Positions 47,301 to 57,461 of a stretch of DNA of 64,000 nucleotides are shown here, one piece after another. Within the stretch, counting starts at the first letter, position 1. Each line of letters begins with the position of its first letter. Both the position numbers and the translations under genes were made by a program. The notes under the pieces are model-generated. The model did no database searches and was not told the origin of the DNA. It saw only the letters and a program-made list of their open reading frames with translations. The DNA comes from Przewalskia tangutica. Lineage: Eukaryota; Streptophyta; Magnoliopsida; Solanales; Solanaceae. The stretch lies in NCBI GenBank assembly GCA_029844215.1, contig CM056738.1, positions 62,835,593 to 62,899,592 on the forward strand, written 5' to 3'.

Positions 47301-47765
47301 ATCTCATTTACTGATTTACGCTTTACATACTTGGTACTGCCAGATCGACTCCTTCGGGCCGCTCACGCCGCAGTAAAGTACATCTACCGCCGATCCCCGC
47401 GTTTAGGATCTCATTTCAGCGTTTTGGGAAGCTCCGTTTCGTCGGAGGCTTGTCTTTGGTATGTTACACTGAGTTTGTAAGTTCTTGTACGTTCAGGGGT
47501 ATGGCGGGGCCCTGTCCCGTCATAGCTGTTGTATAAATCTTAGAGGTCTGTATCACTGTTGTGGGCAGGGTGTAAGGATTGTAACTGTTCAAATGTTTAT
47601 ATATATATGTTGGAAGGCAACTGTTTTGGTTGGCCTATTTGCTTTTATTTATCATGTCTCTCGTTTCATATTTATGCTTTATGTTCCGCTTTTTTTCTCT
47701 GATGTTGTATCACTAGGATGCCCGGGGTAAGGCACCAGTCACGGGCCCCGGTTCGGGTCGTGACA
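44327..47765 (+). repeat. Second LTR of the X/Y array (LTR2), chimeric
   Basis: It is 3,439 bp and serves both as 3' LTR of X and 5' LTR of Y. From 44327 to about 45855 it follows LTR1 almost base for base. From about 45884 to its end it follows LTR3 (61370-63268). It has a telo-box at 45036-45044, donor-like GAG|GTAAAT at 45190, about four units of aaacttgcctatgcttgttg (46632-46740), about four ~66-bp units with gacacgacgcgtagcgcac (46895-47135), and acceptor-like CACTAG at 47716. Confidence 0.93.
44733..44740 (+). promoter_or_regulatory. TATA box of array LTR2
   Basis: TATAAATA at the same offset as in LTR1. Confidence 0.7.
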
Positions 47766-47769
47766 AAAG

Positions 47770-47781
47770 TGGTATCAGAGC
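47770..47781 (+). other. Primer binding site of internal region Y
   Basis: Undamaged TGGTATCAGAGC four bases after LTR2. Confidence 0.93.
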
Positions 47782-47973
47782 AGTTAATCCTCGGAAAGTG
47801 TCTACAGACCGTGTCTAGTAGAGTCTTGATTATCGGTGTGTTGTGCACCACATCTATAATCAGGAGGCTATAGGACATTTAGGATTGGTTTCCATTCTTC
47901 TCATTCTAAGATCGTGCCCTAGAGCTGTGTGATAAGTTGGACCCCTCTGACGTATTCCTTTCCTTTACCAGTT

Positions 47974-49230
47974 ATGCCTCCGCGTAAGGCAACCCAGGCC
48001 CAGATGGGCAAGGCGATGGGCGAGCTGTTAGTAGGATACATAGGAGTACGAGGGCGCAGCCGGCCAAGACTGAGATAAAGCCCGACGGCGAAGTTTCGCG
48101 ACACGCCACAAGACCAAAGAGAGTTTAGAGTCCGCAGCGATGGTCGCTGAGACTACTGCACTGAGCCTCGGTCCCACACTGGAGCGTATGAGATGGGTAC
48201 AAGGAGATGGCCCGCCATCGCCGTGGTCGTGGCAGATATGAGGATAAGTCGGACGCAGCAGCCCGAGCACCGATGGTTCACCCTAGATCGGATAGTTTGA
48301 GGCCAGGACTTCACGAGATGTAGCCCGCCAGAGTTCTACGTCGAGGCACGAGGATGATCCGCAGGAGTTCATCCGACGCTGCGGATCATGAGAGTGATCA
48401 AGGCTTGAGACCGAGTCGATGGTCCTAGGTTCGCATCGGCCGCGTGATACCGCAATGATCGGTTTGATTCGCGAGCTGTCCGGGAGAGAATGCACTTCAC
48501 TATTTGGGACGAGTTCGCAAGGCATTTCTTGCACATTTCTTGCCTCCACAGATGAGGAGGGCTCGCCGGCAGATTTTTGGTGTTGCGCAGAACCGCGCAT
48601 TCGGGAGTACAATGTGAGTTCGACTCATTGGCGACGTCCCCGCGTTAGTAGCTAGTATGGAGGATCGAGTCCACCGATATGTTCTGAGGCTCGATGATTA
48701 CCTAGCAGAGTTGTTCGGTGTAGATCTTCACCGGCATGGACATTGCCCGCATGCAGCTTATGCACTCGAGGAGGTGAGCGGAGAAATCGACGGAATGACC
48801 AAAGTCGGCGAAGAGGCCGAATCGCAGGTCCTTTGGTGATTTTCGAGGCGCATCGCCCAGCAGACTAGTTATGCGCCTCCGCCAGTACAGAGTGGTCCTC
48901 TACAATCTTCAGAGCGTCCAGAGTTTTCAGGAGCAGGTCAGGGCTCCAAGGGTTCAGATTTTTGGGAGAGCAGGGGTGTTAACCAGCTGAAGCCACCCAT
49001 ACCTCGTTGTGACCGCTGTGGTAGACTCCACAGTGGGGAGTGTCGTGCTAGTCCGGGAGTTTGTTTTACATGCGGCCAGCAGGGCCATTTTGGGAGAAGT
49101 TGTCCACCGTGGGTAGCGCTGTAGGATAGCACAGACTACGGATCATTGCGGGTTCTTCACCTTCCATAGTCAGCAGGATGTTCATACACCGGCGGCCACG
49201 AGAGGTCGCGTGGAAGTTCCGCTTTAGCGG
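47974..49230 (+). pseudogene. gag: gag of internal region Y, heavily frameshifted
   Basis: The ATG at 47974 starts MPPRKATQAQMGKAMGE. The core domain (about 48310-48720) follows X at nucleotide level but with many small deletions, often at CAG/CTG sites. Zinc-knuckle coding (tgtgaccgctgtggtagactccacagtgg, read in pieces, and tgttttacatgcggccagcag) is at about 49010-49110. No pol follows. It is equivalent in layout to X. Confidence 0.83.
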
Positions 49231-49249
49231 TCCTGCCAATCGCCTATTT

Positions 49250-49760
49250 TCGTATATCCTTAACCTCTAGAGTTTTGTATGTATTGATGATGTGATGATG
49301 TGTTTAGTGTTATGTTCGGATAGCTTTGTGCTAAAACGTGATGTAGAACCTGGTTGTGAGAAGGGTAAGCTTGAGGGTGAGAAAATGATGAACCTTAGAA
49401 TATTACTGAGACCTTAGATGTGCGCCGTCTTGAGTACCGATTTTGCAAGTGATCCTTGTTTGAGTGCATTTTATGCCTAGAACGTTTTGTGTGATAAAGT
49501 CCCCGGTAGTGTGCAATGGAAGTGGTAGCTTTCATGACTCAGAGGTAAGATTGTTCGGATCGGAACAAGAGCGTGATGTGTTAAGTGGGTCGGGTTGGGG
49601 CCATGTTGAGGCCAACCCGCGCCTGCTTCGAGTGGGTCAGCTGGGTGGTCCCGCCAGTGGTAGGGTCACGAGGGTGCTAGGCCCAAGTTTAGATGACCAT
49701 CGTATGAGTTTGTGGATATGTTCGACCAGAATCGGTTCGTGAAGGCCGGAATGGCCTTAG
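49250..49760 (+). other. Conserved non-coding module (Y copy)
   Basis: It matches X closely, with small deletions. Hairpin arms are CGGGTTGG (49591-49598) and CCAACCCG (49612-49619). The ORF-like stretch 49464-49742 is not conserved in frame. Confidence 0.73.
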
Positions 49761-49975
49761 AGGAAATAAAACTAGTAAGATGACCAAGTTTGAGGTTGTG
49801 ACTCCAAAGTATTGGAAACTGAAGCAATGACTGAAGTATGGTGCGTATACTAGAAGAGTTCAAGTGTTCGAGGAGGGCACGACGAGTAAGAAAGGAAGAG
49901 AACGTGTGTTAGTTCATGGCCAGGCGTGGCGTTGGCAACTTGTTAGAAGATCTTCTTCGTAATCCACTGAGAAGG

Positions 49976-50004
49976 AACATTCGACGAATGTTTCTAAGGG
50001 AGAA
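49976..50004 (+). other. Inverted repeat and polypurine tract of Y
   Basis: AACATTCGACGAATGTT (49976-49992) and the purine run taagggagaa (49995-50004) precede the third LTR. Confidence 0.85.
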
Positions 50005-50454
50005 TGTTATACCGTATTTCCAGTATGCGTGAGGCGCACGTATTAAATTTTTGACTTAAGAATTGGCAAGTTTTGAAATTTGTACACAAGTGCCAAAAAG
50101 AGTCGTTTTTCGACGAAACGGTTTCCACAGCTTTCGTAGGGAAAATTCGGCTATGTCATTAATAGTTTTGCGGATTTTTCCGAGAGACGAAACATTTTGG
50201 ACCAACGGAGGGGACAAGTGTCACCTCCCATTGGAAGCAAGTGGATCGCAAGCTTGACCATTGGCACGCTTTTTGGTGTTGAAATTTTGGTCAAGGGTTA
50301 GGTAGGATATTTTGTGTAGATGGATAAGGTAGCACATGGCTAAATCTTGGCCTTACACTTGCTATGCACTTGTCTTCATCTTGGCCATTGGTTGGCCTTC
50401 ACTTGACCTATAAATACCTCTCTAGTCAAGACATTCTTCATCCAAAACTTGAGC
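50005..50454 (+). repeat. Third LTR of the array (LTR3), left segment
   Basis: It starts TGTTATACCG and has a TATA box at 50409-50416. It is interrupted by element G after the target duplication tgagc (50450-50454). The split sequence tccaaaacttgagc / aatctatctaagtctc matches the uninterrupted LTR1. Confidence 0.92.
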
Positions 50455-53025
50455 TATTATACCCATGGTTCGGCCGTGCTGGGCCGTCAGGCGAAATTAG
50501 AGAAACATGTTCGTGGCTCGTAGCCGCGGCGCCGGAGGCAGGGCCGCGGCGCCACGGCGGGTGAAGTGCGCTGAGGCGCTGAAGTTCCAGCGCGCCGGAA
50601 GCACGAGCCGCGCTAGAAAGATCCGAGGTCCGCAGAGTTGCAGGCCGCGCCGGGAAGCAGGCGCGCGCCGAGGCGGAAATTTGGGCGAAAAACATAGAAA
50701 GTCTGATTTTTGTTTTAAAGAGGCCATGGGAGGGTGACAAGTGTCCCCATCCGATTTTCTCACATGCATTATATTGACCAAGGCTTGGTCATTTCTTTCA
50801 ACTTTTCATCTTTACACTCCATCTCTCTCTAAATTAAAAAGCTCATCCTTCTCTCTAAATTCCCAAGAGGAATTCTAGCCTAAGGGAAAAATCTGAAAAG
50901 TGTAATAGGAAGGAAAGGTTATTACAAGCTTGTGAAGACTATTGTGGTGGTGTTCTTGGAGAAAAGGCTAGCAAGGTGTTGGATTAAGTTTGGCTAAAAC
51001 TCAAGGTAACATTTCTTCTCTTGTAGTTGGTATTGGGCGTTGCATGTTTAATAGGAAGAACTTGTAGTTGGAAAAAAATGCACTTAGAGTAGTTGCATGT
51101 AAGAAATGGGGTTTGATTATGAAAGAATTGGTTTGGGGGATTTTATGAGCATGTTGTTGCCTAAATACTACATTAGACTTGTTGGGTTAGTTGTTGTAAC
51201 TTGTGGTTGAATTTTACACACCAAAGTTTAGGTGTAATCCCTGGTGTTGGTTGGTTGTTGAGCCTTAAACATGGCATTTGAGCGTTAAAAATCGACCTTG
51301 GAAAAGGTGGCAAAGTATGTAGAAACAAAGGAAACGCTGCCCAATTTTCCGTAGGAAATTGGTGACTTTAACTTGGGAAAATTCTGCATTATAATTAGAG
51401 CTTGATAAACGTATTGTGGTCATTTTAGGTTGACATACTACGCGGTAAATTGGACTTAGCTTGTGGATTGACCAAGAGGTATGGGGAGCTTTCCTATCTC
51501 TTGAGCATGATTAGTTGTACCTATGTAGTACGGTAGACGTACAAGATTTGGAAATCTTCGTTTGTTATAAGTATTTGATACTTGCTTCGATTTAAAAGAA
51601 AAGTATAAAAATCCTCGACTTAAGGAATGTGTTTTACTATTGTTTAACTCTAATATAACGGCTTTATGGGGAGTTGGTTATATTAGTTTGTGAAAGTTTA
51701 ATGGAGAAAGGTTTTGATGTTTTGAACTTGTGGAGGGAAAATGGTTTTAAGGCATGAATTGCCTAAGGTTTTACAAGAAATGAAGTCACTTAATTTAGAA
51801 GCTTGGGATAGTTTTAAAAGGAAGCGTGACTTGTTTTGAAAAGAAATCATAACTTGATACTATGGTGATTAGTATCTTGGAATTTTTGTATAAAAAGAGT
51901 TATTTCTTAAAAGGTTAGAGGTACATGATACTTGGGTTAAATTCCCGGATTTTTATTAAAAGACATGATCGTGCCTTAGGTATACTAAAATGAGAGGATG
52001 TATTAATACTATTAATAAGAAGTTAGGTGATTCTTAACTTGCTTAAGTTATGATAGGCCGGTAGTGCTTATGTTGTGGTGTGATAGGCCGGTAGTGCTTA
52101 TGTTATGTTTAATAGCCGGATGAGCTATGTTATATATATTTATATTGTTACGGGTAAACCCCGGGTTATTATTTATGCCATGGATTTGCTACCCATGATG
52201 CGAGTGCGGAGCTTGTACTCATGCGGATCTGGACCATAGGATCCATGCGGGTGAAATAGTCCCATGCGAGTACGCGATGGTACTCATGCGGATCCACCGG
52301 ATCCATGCGGGTGAAATAGTCCCATGCGGGTGAAATAGTCCTATGACGAGGCGGATGACCTCATGCGGGTCCACAGGACCTATGCGGGTGAAATAGTCCC
52401 AGGAGTAGGATTGCTTAATGATACTACGGGCGAGGTACCCTGTTTTGATCATGAGCCTCCTATTTTTATGCTATAAAATGTATACTTGTTACTCTCATTA
52501 TTAGTAAGGCACAGTGCAACATAATTTGGTTTTATCTATAACTTTAATGTATTTTGGACTTATGATATTACTACAGTATTTTTCAGTTTTACATACTTGG
52601 TACGTTGTGTACTGACCCCCTTCCTCGGGGGCTGCGTTCATGCCGCAGGTAAGGGAAAGCAGGTGGTAGATCCTCGTTCCTAGGATCTTGTACTCAGGTG
52701 TCAGGAGCTCCATTTCTTCGGAGGCTCGACTTTTGGTATGGTCCTCCCTGGAGTCATTGGTATTTTGTACATTCAGGGGCATGACGGGGCCCTGTCCCGT
52801 CATAGTGTTATTCATTCTTAGAGGCCTGTAGTCTTGTCAGAACTTGGTTCGTTAAGGATGTAACTGTTCGGTTTATGTACTTTTGGGTTAGCCATTTTGG
52901 GCTAGACTATTCTATATCTTAATGGTTGCTTATCTAGAGTTTACATTCCGCTGGTTTTCTCTGATGTTGTGTCACTAGGGTGCCCGGGTTAAGCACCGGC
53001 CACGCAGTCCGGTTCGGTCGTGACA
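50455..53025 (+). repeat. 5' LTR of element G
   Basis: It is 2,571 bp. The first two bases read TA instead of TG. It opens with a very GC-rich block (50470-50690), unlike the other families, and then AT-rich sequence with a donor-like AAG|GTAACA (51005). Further in are a ggcaaagtatgtagaaacaaag block shared with LTR D, GC-rich direct repeats (52195-52410), the U5 hairpin ATGACGGG/CCCGTCAT (52781-52803) and acceptor-like CACTAG (52978). Confidence 0.93.
52781..52803 (+). other. U5 hairpin of LTR G
   Basis: ATGACGGG and CCCGTCAT form a perfect 8-bp stem around gccctgt. In LTRs B, H and the array the stem reads ATGGCGGG/CCCGTCAT with one wobble pair, and in C TGGCGG/CCGCCA. Confidence 0.6.
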
Positions 53026-53029
53026 AAAG

Positions 53030-53040
53030 TGGTATCGAGC
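53030..53040 (+). other. Primer binding site of element G, altered
   Basis: TGGTATCGAGC, with the same one-base loss as in B, C and D. Confidence 0.85.
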
Positions 53041-53179
53041 GATTAATCCTCGGAAAGAGTCTACAGCCGTATCTAGTAGAGTCTTGATTATCGGTGTGTT
53101 GTGCACCACATCTATAATCGTGAGGTCGCAGGATATTTAGGATTGGTTTCATTCTTCTCACTCTAAGATCGTGCGATAG

Positions 53180-54040
53180 AGTGTGTGGTTGTGGTCGCTC
53201 TCCCTAACAGGTTATGGTGTTTGCAGCTACGAGGAAGCAGCAGTGACCCAGGGAAGATTATGTGGATTGCATATCCAGGTTGGTAATACTTGTAGTATAG
53301 TTGGTATTGTGACATACAGCTATACGGATTTCTGTGTGAGGGTCACATATGTGTTGCCTAGAATGATTTTAGATTACCAGGATTTGGTAAGGACTAAATA
53401 GATACCGGGAAGGTGTGAGCTAAGGAACTCTCATCGAGGTTTTACGTGCTAGTTTGAGATAATTAGGAGATGATGAGTTGTCGGAAAAAGTAATGGAACC
53501 TTAAGAAGCTTAATTAAGGGGCCCAATGGGAGGCTATGTTTGTAAATTAAGCTACGTGGTAAGCTTAAGAGGGTAGTACGGATGAGATCCGTGTGGAGTA
53601 AGTAATGGTTGTTGTGATCAAGACGACACGGTCATGGTATTATGAGAAGTTAGGGTACCCGTTTATGGGGTGGGATCAGTTGATAGTAGTCCCGCTACGT
53701 AACAGGGTCACGAGGGAACAAGCCCGAGTCCGTTAATCGTTATGCAGTTCGTGGGCGCATTCCACCGAACCGTGTTGTGAGAGCCGGAAATGGCCTTATA
53801 TTGTTTGACTTAGTAACTCCAAGATTGGGGGCCAGCTTTATTATGGAAGTTATGTACGTAAGCTAGAATAAGTTTGGGAGTACGAAAAAGAGTACGACCG
53901 GTAAGGAAGTAAGCAACCAGGTGTGAAAGAAATAGAGCGAATCCATGAGAACCTTTAGGTAACTACACCCGTGAGTGATGGGTGGTAGCCGAGCGTGTAT
54001 ACTAATCACGAGGCGTCTGATCGTGGGACCCTAACAAACC
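53180..54040 (+). other. Gag-less leader of element G: gag stub and non-coding stretch
   Basis: Where gag should begin, only a short similarity remains (gcagctacgaggaagcagcagtgacccag corresponds to the gag start in E). The sequence then follows the non-coding stretch of element E and, from about 53620, the conserved module, with its gggtcacgaggg landmark near 53704. No Retrotrans_gag fold or zinc knuckle is present. The module hairpin is not recognisable here. Confidence 0.72.
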
Positions 54041-54045
54041 TAGCG

Positions 54046-55380
54046 TAAGCGTTATGACAGACGTTGAGGTCATTATGAGTACGACTAGTTGGCCTCGTTA
54101 TGCCAACGTGGACTACGAAGAGATTGATTCGCACCGCTTCCGTAAGTCGGTTATTGAAGGGGAAAGGAAGTGAAGTAGTAGTAACCAGTGAATTATCCTT
54201 CCTTCTTTGGCATTTTGTTTTAATAAGTCTGTGTGACTTGTTCATTGAGGAAAATTGACGCAGAAAGTAAGTAATACTTGGATTTGAAGGAATTTATGTT
54301 AAGTGCCCTTGGAGGTACTTGGAGTTGGTTTGGTGTAGCGGTAAGGGCCACGACCTTCCGGATAATTTCAAGGAAATGTGCAAGGCAAGAATAAAATAAG
54401 TACGGGCGCTGCCGGCAGAAAGCTGAGGGCATCTTTGGTAGGTTTTGAAAATCTACACGATTTTAAGGCGGTGCGTAATGATTAGATAATTACAGGACCA
54501 CGAGAGGACCCGGTGATTAGGGTTGTGACACCAAGGAAAGTTTATTGAAGGGAGATAAGTTCTCTCCCCTACATAAAAGAATAGCCTTACGTATTATGGA
54601 GTTATGTGTACCCATGTAGTTAGACGAAGGATGGGAGACGGGTAGGTCTTCAGTATCGTCATGCCATAAGTTACGGTTTTAGATATCCGTGGAAAAAGTA
54701 TTGTGTTGGGGGTAATTAAGAACGACGTTACGAAATGGTCAGGGAAGTGTCGTAAGAAAAATACAGGTAGTACGCATATTTGAAACTGTACGATTATGGA
54801 TCAAATTAGAAACACTTTACTATTAATGAGCATAAGGTAGGTTATGACCAGAAGGATAAAAGAGGATACAACTATGGTTATGTAAGTTGCACGAGATACA
54901 GTTACCCCGGACTAGTGTAAGACCATTAGTAAGTAATGGGCAGTAGGAGCACCTCGAGGAAAGGTAGTAGCATCTGTACTGACGAGAAAGATAGTAAGAG
55001 AATACGGAGGGGTAAGGGACCCCAGGACAACTTGAAATAACTTATGAAGGAAAGACGAGTAGACACTCGAACGATAAGAAATCTTGACAAGTCATTGGAT
55101 TATGTAATACCGTGAATTGAGGTTGAACACCGGACTATAAGCTCTACGAGCTGGGAGAGAATAATAGGATTACTGCTTGATGAGAGCAAGGAAGTCTCCC
55201 CCTAAATTGTGATTGGCAGGAAGTCTTAGCCATGCGGCAAGCAAAGGAATCAGATCTAAGTGTAGTAACCAAGTTTGGTTGCAACAGAGAAAGGGGAAAC
55301 AGGAACCATAATTGAGATTTAGGATGCCCGAATATTTCGCAAATACAAGAAAGGCTTCCAGTTATCGGAAGAGAAGTTGA
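54046..55380 (+). pseudogene. Decayed protease-linker and reverse transcriptase region of element G
   Basis: At 54046-54125 the translation resembles the D segment around MTDFDVIMGMDWLAS and YANVD, with substitutions removing key residues. From about 54170 to 55380 I cannot read any reverse transcriptase motif, although the position and length are those of that domain. Stops are frequent in all frames. This decay is much deeper than in the LTRs or in the downstream RNase H and integrase. Confidence 0.6.
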
Positions 55381-55384
55381 CCAC

Positions 55385-55830
55385 GACTACAGTTCTAACC
55401 CCTCTTGAGAGACTAGAGGGTTAGGGTATTATTGTAATACGTTGGGTGTTGGGCTAGGTTGTGTGCTGACGCAACACGATAAGGTTAGAGCTTATGTTTC
55501 CCGGCGATTAGGGAAGCATGAAAGGAATTACGCTACTCACGATTTAGAGTCGGCGGCAGTTAATCGTACCTTGAAGATCTGGAGACATTATTTATATGGA
55601 GTTCATGTGGACATTTACACAGACCACAAGAGTCTCCGACATCTTCACCGAGGAGCCGAACTTGCGGCAGAGACGGTGGTTGGAGCTACTTAAGGATTAC
55701 GATGTTGATATTCTGTACCACCCAGGGAAGGCCAATGTAGTTGCAGATGCCCTTAGTCGCAGATCGATGGGTAGTCTATCTGATGATTCAGACAGAGAAA
55801 AGGGATATGGTCCGAGAGTTACACCAGTTA
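55385..55830 (+). pseudogene. RNase H of element G, frameshifted
   Basis: In the frame at 55442-55693 one reads VGLGCVLTQHDKV, HERNYATHDLESAAV and LKIWRHYLYGVHVDIYTDHK, typical of the Ty3/gypsy RNase H, with the Glu of DLE and the Asp of YTDHKSL in place. The first catalytic Asp region (about 55425-55440) is garbled. A shift near 55640 moves to the next frame with LELLKDYDVDILYHPGKANV and ADALSRRS. RNase H would remove the RNA strand during reverse transcription. Confidence 0.88.
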
Positions 55831-55959
55831 GCAAGCCTTGGGGTTCGTTTGGTTGATTCCGTTAGTAACGGAATTCGGTTCGAAGGTTGCGAGTCTTCCA
55901 TCGTCGAGGAGGTGAAGAGGCGACAGTATGAGGATCCGATTTTGATATGATATTGAGAT

Positions 55960-57060
55960 GCCGCTTTTCAGGGAGAGAAGAGTCTATTTGAGGTAGCACC
56001 GGATGGGGTGCTAAGATTCGAGGGCCGGTTGTGTGTTCCCGATGTGACAGGACTTCGTCAGATTCTCGTGAGGCACGCGGTGCTCGTTATTCGATTCATC
56101 CGGTCGACTAAGATGTACCATGACCTCAGTGCATGTATTGGTGGGATGGTTTGAAGAGGACGCGTGGCGGTTTTGTTGCCCGATGTCCTAATTGTCGAGG
56201 TTAAGGTTGAGCACGAAGCGGTGGGCTATTACAGGCTATTGATATTCCGATGTGGAAGTGGGAGGTGGTCAACATGGACTTTATTACAGGGTTACCTCGC
56301 ACCCAGAGGAGACATGATTCCATTTGGGTTATTGTTGACAGGCTGACGAAATCAGCCCACTTTCTTCCAGTCAGGACGACGTTTTCAGCCGAGGACTATG
56401 CCAAATTATATATTAGAGAGATTGTGAGTTTGCACGGAGTCCCGGTGTCGATTATATCGATAGGAGCCTGGTTCACGGCTAACTTCGAGGTCTTTCGGAA
56501 GGGATTAGTGACTCAGGTGAGTCTCAGTACGGCGTTTCATCCTCAGACCGACGGACAGGCCGAGCGCACTATCCAGACACTTGAGGATATGCTGCGGGCT
56601 TGTGTTATTGATTTCAGGGGTAGCTGGGAGGATCATTTACCTCTTGTGGAGTTTGCTTATAACAACACTACCATTCTAGTGTTCGATGGCGCCTTATGAG
56701 GCCTTATACGAGGAAGTGCAGTCACCGATAGTTGGTTTGAAGTGGGAAAAGTGCGATTAATCGGGCCAAATTTGGTTCAAGACGATGGATTAGGTGAAGC
56801 TTATCCAGAGCGGTTATTAGCAACCAGTCGATGTAAATCATATGCAGATCATCGGCGTCGACACTTAGAGTTTGAGGTTAATGATTGGGTCTTTACGAAA
56901 GTGTCACCCATGGCGGTGTGATGAGATTTGGGAGGAAAGGGAAACTCACCCAGTACGTTGGGCGTATCAGATTGTCCGAAGAGTGGGCAAGGTTGCCTAT
57001 GAGTTGGACCTGCCGTCCGATCTTAAGGTGGTACATCCAGTTTTTTTTTCACGTGTCTAT
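55960..57060 (+). pseudogene. Integrase of element G, catalytic Asp lost
   Basis: The zinc-binding N-terminal part is in broken frames at about 56060-56215 (KMYHDL visible; DVLIVEVKVEHEA follows). The core is in the open frame 56250-56699: VVNMDFITGLPR carries the first catalytic Asp, and FHPQTDGQAERTIQTLEDML carries the Glu. The second Asp is missing, because the stretch reads IISIGAWFTANF where the family has an Asp two residues before the Gly. The C-terminal part continues to GDPSRV at 57065-57090 over several frameshifts. It would insert cDNA into chromatin. Confidence 0.9.
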
Positions 57061-57064
57061 GTTA

Positions 57065-57265
57065 CGGAAATGCGTTGGAGATCCGTCTAGAGTGCACCCG
57101 ATTCAGGATATCCAGGTGACAGAGGAGTTGTCGTATGAGGAGAGTCCCATAGCGATACTCGATCGTCAGTTAGACGACTCGACGAAGGAGGTGGCTTCCG
57201 TCAAGGTTTTATGGCGAACGAGAGCAGAAGAGATGACGTGGAAGCGGAGGATGATATGATGAAGA
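57065..57265 (+). pseudogene. Chromodomain-like C-terminus of element G integrase
   Basis: In the frame at 56885-57259 the translation reads ELSYEESPIAILDRQ, then TKEVASVKVLWR and MTWKRRMI, with an indel before the final acidic stretch. This is the usual layout of the chromodomain at the end of Tekay/Del-type integrases, which is thought to guide insertion to particular chromatin. The terminal KKYPHLFP-like residues are in another frame at 57260-57290. Confidence 0.78.
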
Positions 57266-57431
57266 AATACCCACACTTATTCCCTATACCTCCGTGTAAC
57301 CCCTTTTCCTACTGATTGGTGTTAATTTAGTTGATTATGCTTGAGTAATGTTGTGGCTCGGGGAGCATTCTTATTTGCAAAGGAATAGTTAAGAAGATAT
57401 GTTTGTATTGTGTTTTGTGTAAGGCTAGAAG

Positions 57432-57461
57432 GAACATTCGACGAATGTTTCTAAGGGAGAA
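57432..57461 (+). other. Inverted repeat and polypurine tract of element G
   Basis: AACATTCGACGAATGTT (57433-57449) is followed by taagggagaa (57452-57461), directly before the 3' LTR. It is identical in form to Y. Confidence 0.88.

Noticed and set aside
54170..55380. Unrecognised 1.2 kb in element G as a captured host gene
   Set aside because: Position and length are those expected for reverse transcriptase, stops are dense in all frames and no exon-like structure is seen, so decay is more likely.
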